This document shows positions 7,365-10,889 of a stretch of DNA of 10,889 bases, one piece after another. Each line of letters begins with the position of its first letter. Position 1 is the first letter of the stretch. The notes beneath the pieces were generated by a model. It saw only the letters and a program-made list of their open reading frames with translations. It ran no database searches and was not told where the DNA came from. Source of the stretch: Thioalkalivibrio nitratireducens. GTDB taxonomy: Bacteria > Pseudomonadota > Gammaproteobacteria > Ectothiorhodospirales > Ectothiorhodospiraceae. The position numbers were made by a program, and so were the translations under genes. The stretch spans positions 1-10,889 of the forward strand of contig JAABSN010000112.1 of NCBI GenBank assembly GCA_011390385.1. The letters are read 5' to 3'.

Positions 7365-8696
7365 TCAGAGAATATAGCGGGACAGATCCTCGTCCTGCAC
7401 GAGTTCACCGAGCCGCTGGTTGACCATGGCGGCGTCGACGATCACCGGACCGGACACATCGGGTGCATCGAAGGCGACCTGCTGCAGCAGGTGCTCGAGC
7501 ACCGTGTGCAGGCGTCGTGCGCCGATGTTCTCGGTGCGCGCGTTCACATCGAAGGCGATCTCGGCAATCCGACGGACGCCGTCCGGACGAAATTCCAGGG
7601 TCACTCTCTCGGTACCGAGCAGAGCCGTGTATTGTTCGGTCAGCGAAGCGGTGGGTTCGGTCAGGATCTGCACGAAGTGATCGACGGACAGCGCTCCGAG
7701 CTCCACCCGGATCGGGAGGCGGCCCTGCAGCTCCGGGATCAGGTCGGAGGGCTTGGACAGGTGGAAGGCCCCGGAGGCGATGAACAGGATGTGATCGGTG
7801 CGGACCATGCCCAGTTTGGTGTTCACCGTCGTCCCCTCGACCAGCGGCAGCAGGTCGCGCTGCACCCCTTCGCGGGAAACGTCGGTGCCACCATGCTCAC
7901 TGCGCTTGGCAACCTTGTCGATCTCGTCGATGAAAACGATCCCGCTCTGCTCGACGCGCTCGACCGCTTTCAGCTTCAGCTCGTCCTCATTGACCAGCCG
8001 CGCGGCCTCCTCGTCGATGAGCAGACGCATTGCGTCGCGAATCTTCAGGCGTCGGCTGCGGGTGCGCTGTCCCCCGATATTCTGGAACATCGACTGCAGC
8101 TGGCTGGCCATCTCTTCCATGCCTGGAGGGGTCATGATCTCCATGCTCGGCTGCACCGCGCGCACCTCGATGTCGATCTCGCGATCGTCCATTGCGCCTT
8201 CGCGCAAACGCTTGCGCAATTTCTGCCGGGTCTCGCTGTCCGCTGCCGGGGGCTCGGGGTCGTTGAAGCCCGCGGTCCGGGGCTGTGGGAGCAACGCGTC
8301 GAGGATTCGCTCCTCGGCGGCATCCTCGGCCCGGCTTCGGTACTGGACCATTTCCTCCTCGCGCAGCTGCTTGATCGCGGCGTCGGCGAGGTCGCGGACA
8401 ATTGACTCGACGTCACGCCCGACATAGCCCACCTCGGTGAACTTGGTGGCCTCGATCTTCAGGAAGGGGGCCTTGGCCAGGCGCGCCAGCCGGCGCGCGA
8501 TCTCGGTCTTGCCGACGCCGGTCGGCCCGATCATCAGGATGTTCTTCGGCGTGACCTCCTGCCGCAGCGCCTCCGGAAGCTGCTGCCGGCGCCAGCGGTT
8601 GCGGAGCGCGACGGCCACTGCGCGCTTGGCATCCTCCTGCCCGATGATGTAGCGGTCCAGTTCCTGGACGATCTCGCGCGGGGTCATATCAGTCAT
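7365..8696 (-). CDS. hslU: HslU, ATPase subunit of the HslVU protease
   Basis: AAA+ unfoldase (Clp/Hsp100 family) that unfolds proteins and threads them into HslV in the cytoplasm. At 443 residues it has the expected length. Walker A is GPTGVGKT (57–64), the substrate-gripping pore loop GYVG is at 90–93, Walker B VFIDEID at 254–260, the arginine-finger region ELQGRLPIR at 322–330 (Arg326), and sensor 2 GARRL at 392–396. The inserted I domain covers about 110–240 and contains the Glu/Asp-rich stretch [10 protein letters not shown]. The C-terminus ends EDLSRYIL, the tail that inserts into HslV to activate it. Start: the ATG at 8696 ([14 protein letters not shown]) has AAGGA eight bases upstream (8705–8709) and lies 16 bases after the hslV stop; the ATG at 8687 has no Shine–Dalgarno, and the upstream extension of the frame is an hslV shadow. 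Confidence 0.98.
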   Translation of the reverse strand: MTDMTPREIVQELDRYIIGQEDAKRAVAVALRNRWRRQQLPEALRQEVTPKNILMIGPTGVGKTEIARRLARLAKAPFLKIEATKFTEVGYVGRDVESIVRDLADAAIKQLREEEMVQYRSRAEDAAEERILDALLPQPRTAGFNDPEPPAADSETRQKLRKRLREGAMDDREIDIEVRAVQPSMEIMTPPGMEEMASQLQSMFQNIGGQRTRSRRLKIRDAMRLLIDEEAARLVNEDELKLKAVERVEQSGIVFIDEIDKVAKRSEHGGTDVSREGVQRDLLPLVEGTTVNTKLGMVRTDHILFIASGAFHLSKPSDLIPELQGRLPIRVELGALSVDHFVQILTEPTASLTEQYTALLGTERVTLEFRPDGVRRIAEIAFDVNARTENIGARRLHTVLEHLLQQVAFDAPDVSGPVIVDAAMVNQRLGELVQDEDLSRYIL

Positions 8697-8712
8697 GAAG
8701 GGAGTCCTTGCT

Positions 8713-9267
8713 TCAGGTCCGGCTCGTGTCCGGCCCGAGGTGTTCCAGCGTGATCTGGTGGTTGGTGTAGATGCAGATCTCGGCGGCAATATGCAGGCTG
8801 CGCTCGACGATCGCGCGCGACGGCAACTCGGTATTCTCCAGGAGCGCCCGCGCCGCCGCCTGCGCGTAGGGGCCGCCCGATCCGATCGCGATCAGGCTAT
8901 GCTCGGGCTCGATCACGTCACCGTTGCCGGAAATCACGAACGAGTGCTCTTGATCGGCCACCGCCAGCAGCGCTTCGAGGCGCCGCAACGCGCGGTCGGT
9001 GCGCCAGTCCTTCGCCAATTCGACCGCGGAACGCATCATGTTGCCCGAATGCTTCTCCAGCATCCCCTCGAAGCGTTCGAACAGGGTGAACGCATCGGCG
9101 GTGCCGCCGGCAAATCCAGCCAGAATCCGATCATGATAAACCCGCCGGACCTTGCGTGCGTTGCCTTTCATCACCGTATTGCCCAGCGATACCTGACCGT
9201 CACCGCCCAGCGTGACCTCGCCGTTCCGGCGAACGCTGACAATGGTGGTTCCACGAAACTGCTCCAA
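8713..9267 (-). CDS. hslV: HslV, threonine peptidase subunit of the HslVU protease
   Basis: N-terminal nucleophile (T1 family) peptidase forming a double hexamer, the bacterial relative of the proteasome beta subunit. The precursor is 184 residues, [14 protein letters not shown]; removal of the first six residues exposes Thr7 as the catalytic Thr1. Lys39 then falls at mature position 33, the conserved catalytic lysine. Other family stretches: [22 protein letters not shown] (from residue 21, conserved core) and [11 protein letters not shown] (50–60). Start: the codon at 9267 is TTG, not ATG, but it has a near-perfect Shine–Dalgarno (AGGAGGT, 9273–9279) five bases upstream and gives the canonical MEQFRGTT N-terminus. 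It forms an operon with hslU. I searched the 141-base upstream gap for a sigma-32 heat-shock promoter (CTTGAA/CCCCAT-like) and saw none convincing. Confidence 0.97.
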   Translation of the reverse strand: MEQFRGTTIVSVRRNGEVTLGGDGQVSLGNTVMKGNARKVRRVYHDRILAGFAGGTADAFTLFERFEGMLEKHSGNMMRSAVELAKDWRTDRALRRLEALLAVADQEHSFVISGNGDVIEPEHSLIAIGSGGPYAQAAARALLENTELPSRAIVERSLHIAAEICIYTNHQITLEHLGPDTSRT

Positions 9268-9408
9268 AGATGACCTCCTGTTCGCTCACATCGTGCTTCA
9301 TCACGCTGGGCAAGCCCCTACCCCGGGGGGTCGGTAGCATACCCGTTCGTGCGCAGGGCGCGCTCCTACGCGGACGGATCCCATGGTTGCGGCGCCCACC
9401 GGGCTGCC
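9268..9408. other. Gap between xerC and hslV
   Basis: 141 bases with no ORF of note. It contains a small inverted repeat CTACC/GGTAG (9318–9322 with 9333–9337) around a GC-rich core. On the - strand, a TATGCT hexamer lies just upstream of it (9336–9341), four of six matches to a sigma-70 -10 box but with no acceptable -35. A promoter for hslVU may lie here, but the sequence does not show one clearly. Confidence 0.3.
9273..9279 (-). promoter_or_regulatory. Strong ribosome binding site for the TTG start of hslV
   Basis: On the - strand this reads AGGAGGT, matching the 16S rRNA anti-Shine–Dalgarno almost fully, and ends five bases before TTG at 9267–9265. It decides the start of hslV, since no ATG in frame nearby would retain the conserved catalytic Thr. 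Confidence 0.8.
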
Positions 9409-10359
9409 CTATGCGGATTCGTCCCCGGGGAAGGGCACGCCGTGCGCTCGAACCGTCTTGTTGCCCCTGCGTCGCGCCCGAGGGTGGGCATTATCGTAGA
9501 CCTGTGCCAGGTGCTGAAAGTCCAGATGCGTGTAGATCTGGGTCGTCGCCAGATCAGCATGCCCCAGAAGTTCCTGCACCGCGCGCAGATCACCACTCGA
9601 TTCCAGCATGTGACTGGCGAACGCGTGGCGCAACCGGTGTGGATGCAACCGCTCGCCAAGACCCGCACGCAGGCCCGCCCTCGCGATACGGTTCTGCACG
9701 GCCCGGTTGCTCAACCGCCCGCCGCGCCTCGACACAAACAGCGCCTGTTCCTCCGGTGCCGCCAATTCCGGCCGCTGCGCGAGCCATTCCCGCAGTGCCT
9801 CGCGGGCCATGCGCCCCACCGGCACCGTGCGTTCCCGCCGGCCCTTGCCAAGCACGCGCACCAGGCCGGCATCCAGATCAAGGCTCGTGCGGACCAGCCC
9901 CGTCAACTCCGACAGGCGGAGGCCCGAGGAATAGAACAGCTCCAGCATGGCGCGATCGCGCCGTTCCAGCGCCTCGGAGCCCGACGACGACATGACGCGG
10001 TCGGCCTGATCGACATCGAGCACGTGCGGCAGGGGCCGCCCGAGCTTGGGTCCTCGTATTGCGCTTGCGGGATTGCTTTCGATGAGGCCCTCGCGCACTG
10101 CCCAGTCGCCGAAGCCGCGTACCGAGGAAAGAAATCGCTGAATCGTTCGCGGGTTGCTGCCCTCGCGTGCCATTCCTGCGGCGATTCCGCGCAGGGTGGC
10201 AGGCTGCAGCGCCGTCCATGCGCCCGCAAACGCCTTCCGCAGCCGGTTCAGATCACGTCCATAGGCGGCCAGCGTGTGCGGTGATAGGCCACGCTCGTTC
10301 CGGAGATGTTCCAGGTATCCGGCAATCGTCGCATCCGGAATGGTCACGTCCGAACCCAT
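9409..10359 (-). CDS. xerC: Tyrosine recombinase XerC
   Basis: Site-specific recombinase that, with XerD, resolves chromosome dimers at dif next to the septum. The 316-residue call has an N-terminal SAM-like DNA-binding domain (about 8–98: YLEHLRNERGLSPHTLAAYG) and a C-terminal catalytic domain with all active-site residues: Arg148 (SSGLRLSELTGL), Lys172 (GKGRRERTVPV), His241-x-x-Arg244 (HPHRLRHAFASHML), His267 (LLGHADLATTQ) and the nucleophile Tyr276 (QIYTHLDFQHL). 'THLDFQHLAxVYDxAHPRA' identifies XerC rather than XerD or a phage integrase. Start: the ATG at 10359 has GGGAG six bases upstream (10366–10370) and gives a length near the usual 300. The frame stays open for 57 more codons, with ATGs at 10497 and 10530 overlapping the DUF484 gene; I regard these as less likely. 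Downstream are hslV and hslU in the same direction. Confidence 0.96.
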   Translation of the reverse strand: MGSDVTIPDATIAGYLEHLRNERGLSPHTLAAYGRDLNRLRKAFAGAWTALQPATLRGIAAGMAREGSNPRTIQRFLSSVRGFGDWAVREGLIESNPASAIRGPKLGRPLPHVLDVDQADRVMSSSGSEALERRDRAMLELFYSSGLRLSELTGLVRTSLDLDAGLVRVLGKGRRERTVPVGRMAREALREWLAQRPELAAPEEQALFVSRRGGRLSNRAVQNRIARAGLRAGLGERLHPHRLRHAFASHMLESSGDLRAVQELLGHADLATTQIYTHLDFQHLAQVYDNAHPRARRRGNKTVRAHGVPFPGDESA

Positions 10360-10462
10360 GAGCAACTCCCAGGCATGACCCGCCACAGCCGGTCGCAACG
10401 CCGGGTGCCACGGTGCTGCACTGGGCCAATCCGGTAGAAAATCATCCGGCGCTCCAAAGGAG
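10360..10462. other. Gap between the DUF484 gene and xerC
   Basis: 103 bases. On the - strand the xerC frame is open through all of it, encoding a Pro/Trp/Ala-rich stretch without recognisable domain. A small palindrome CTCCAAAGGAG (10452–10462) directly follows the DUF484 stop. Its GGAG lies six bases before an ATG (10445) of a 33-codon Arg-rich frame that overlaps the xerC start, probably by chance. Confidence 0.4.
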
Positions 10463-10889
10463 TCACCAGGAGGAGTCGGCCATGGAACCAGTGTCATGAG
10501 ACCGGATGGCCTCGGCCAGCAGTTCTCCAAGGTGGGTCACGAAATAAATCCCCATGTCCGGAAGAAAACGCTCCGGAGAACGGCTGCCCAGACCGAGAAC
10601 ACCAATTTTCAGCCCGTCGACCGAGAGCGGCATCAGAATGGCGGACCCCACGACCTCGGCATCGGCATCGAACATGACCCGCAATGATGGCTTCGGCAAA
10701 CGCCCGCACTGCGGGCGCCCGCGCGCGAATAGCTCCTCGAAATACTCCTGATCGACTGCACTCAGGCGGTGCAGTTCGTCCCTGTTGTCACCGGTCAGAC
10801 GGATGCTGACCAGCTCGGCCTTCAGCTCGGTGCGCAGTGCTTCCTGGGTCAATGCAAGAGCCGCGTCCAGCCCCTCGGCGCCCATCAGG
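10463..10889 (-). CDS. DUF484 family protein (GAF-like), C-terminal part
   Basis: The frame runs off the right edge, so only the last 141 or so residues are seen; the Met codon at 10885 is internal. It matches the C-terminal GAF-like half of DUF484 proteins: ALTQEALRTELKAELVSIRLTG, then a core ending SAILMPLSVDGLKIGVLGLGSRSPERFLPDMG, a strand-rich GAF-type fold followed by the helix YFVTHLGELLAEAI. The stretch 'GLLGLGSxDxxRFxPxMGTxFLxxLGEL' is characteristic of this family. Its molecular role is unknown; the gene is usually found directly upstream of xerC in gammaproteobacteria (often after dapF), and that is the arrangement here. The stop at 10463–10465 follows MADSSW. Whether the N-terminal part is intact cannot be judged from this window. 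Confidence 0.87.
   Translation of the reverse strand, partial: LMGAEGLDAALALTQEALRTELKAELVSIRLTGDNRDELHRLSAVDQEYFEELFARGRPQCGRLPKPSLRVMFDADAEVVGSAILMPLSVDGLKIGVLGLGSRSPERFLPDMGIYFVTHLGELLAEAIRSHDTGSMADSSW

Noticed and set aside
7242..8405. + strand open frame (387 codons) opposite hslU
   Set aside because: Antisense shadow of hslU, which has all AAA+ motifs; no independent support.
9268..9408. Heat-shock (sigma-32) promoter upstream of hslV
   Set aside because: Expected from the E. coli hslVU system, but no CTTGAA/CCCCAT-like pair with suitable spacing is visible; the TATGCT hexamer has no acceptable -35.
9409..10359. Mobile-element integrase rather than XerC
   Set aside because: The C-terminal signature around the catalytic Tyr is XerC-specific, the neighbours are housekeeping genes, and no attachment-site repeats or cargo are seen.
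10345..10445. 33-codon frame with a GGAG site overlapping the xerC start
   Set aside because: Arg-rich, no similarity recognised, and the short palindrome supplying GGAG probably occurs by chance. A leader-peptide role cannot be shown from one sequence.

Overview
This GC-rich window looks like ordinary chromosomal sequence from a gammaproteobacterium. The order DUF484–xerC–hslV–hslU–DUF971–ubiE–ubiJ–ubiB, and above all the ubiE–ubiJ–ubiB ubiquinone block, is typical of that class. A Chromatiales/Ectothiorhodospiraceae-like host is a guess from GC content and protein style; no 16S or tRNA is present to settle it. I see no insertion sequence, CRISPR array, tRNA or rRNA gene, prophage gene or toxin–antitoxin pair. 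No gap between genes exceeds about 160 bases.

Left part (1–2027, + strand): the 3' end of one proton-translocating antiporter-type subunit (MrpD/NuoM/NuoN superfamily), overlapping by ATGA the start of a complete second one (NuoL/MrpA-like, 579 aa). They look like the last two genes of an operon for a multisubunit cation/proton antiporter or complex-I-like membrane module whose other genes lie to the left. The complete subunit has Ala where the family's signature transmembrane Glu is expected, which is the most interesting point in the window. The operon ends against a convergent neighbour across a 132-bp gap with no convincing terminator.

Right part (2160–10889, all - strand), in order of transcription from the right edge: the 3' part of a DUF484 gene; xerC (chromosome-dimer recombinase); hslV and hslU (ATP-dependent protease); a small DUF971 protein; ubiE, ubiJ and ubiB (late ubiquinone synthesis and its lipid-binding and atypical-kinase accessory factors); then, after a 161-base gap holding a strong hairpin, pap (polyphosphate:AMP phosphotransferase). 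Spacing within hslV–hslU (16 bases), DUF971–ubiE (8), ubiE–ubiJ (4) and ubiJ–ubiB (ATGA overlap) indicates co-transcription. The gaps before xerC (103), hslV (141), DUF971 (74) and pap (161) are where internal promoters or processing sites could lie.

Functionally the right side joins dimer resolution, protein quality control, quinone synthesis and polyphosphate-based nucleotide phosphorylation. These are housekeeping functions. I do not see a new defence or mobile system here; the points worth a second look concern residue substitutions, start sites and intergenic structure.
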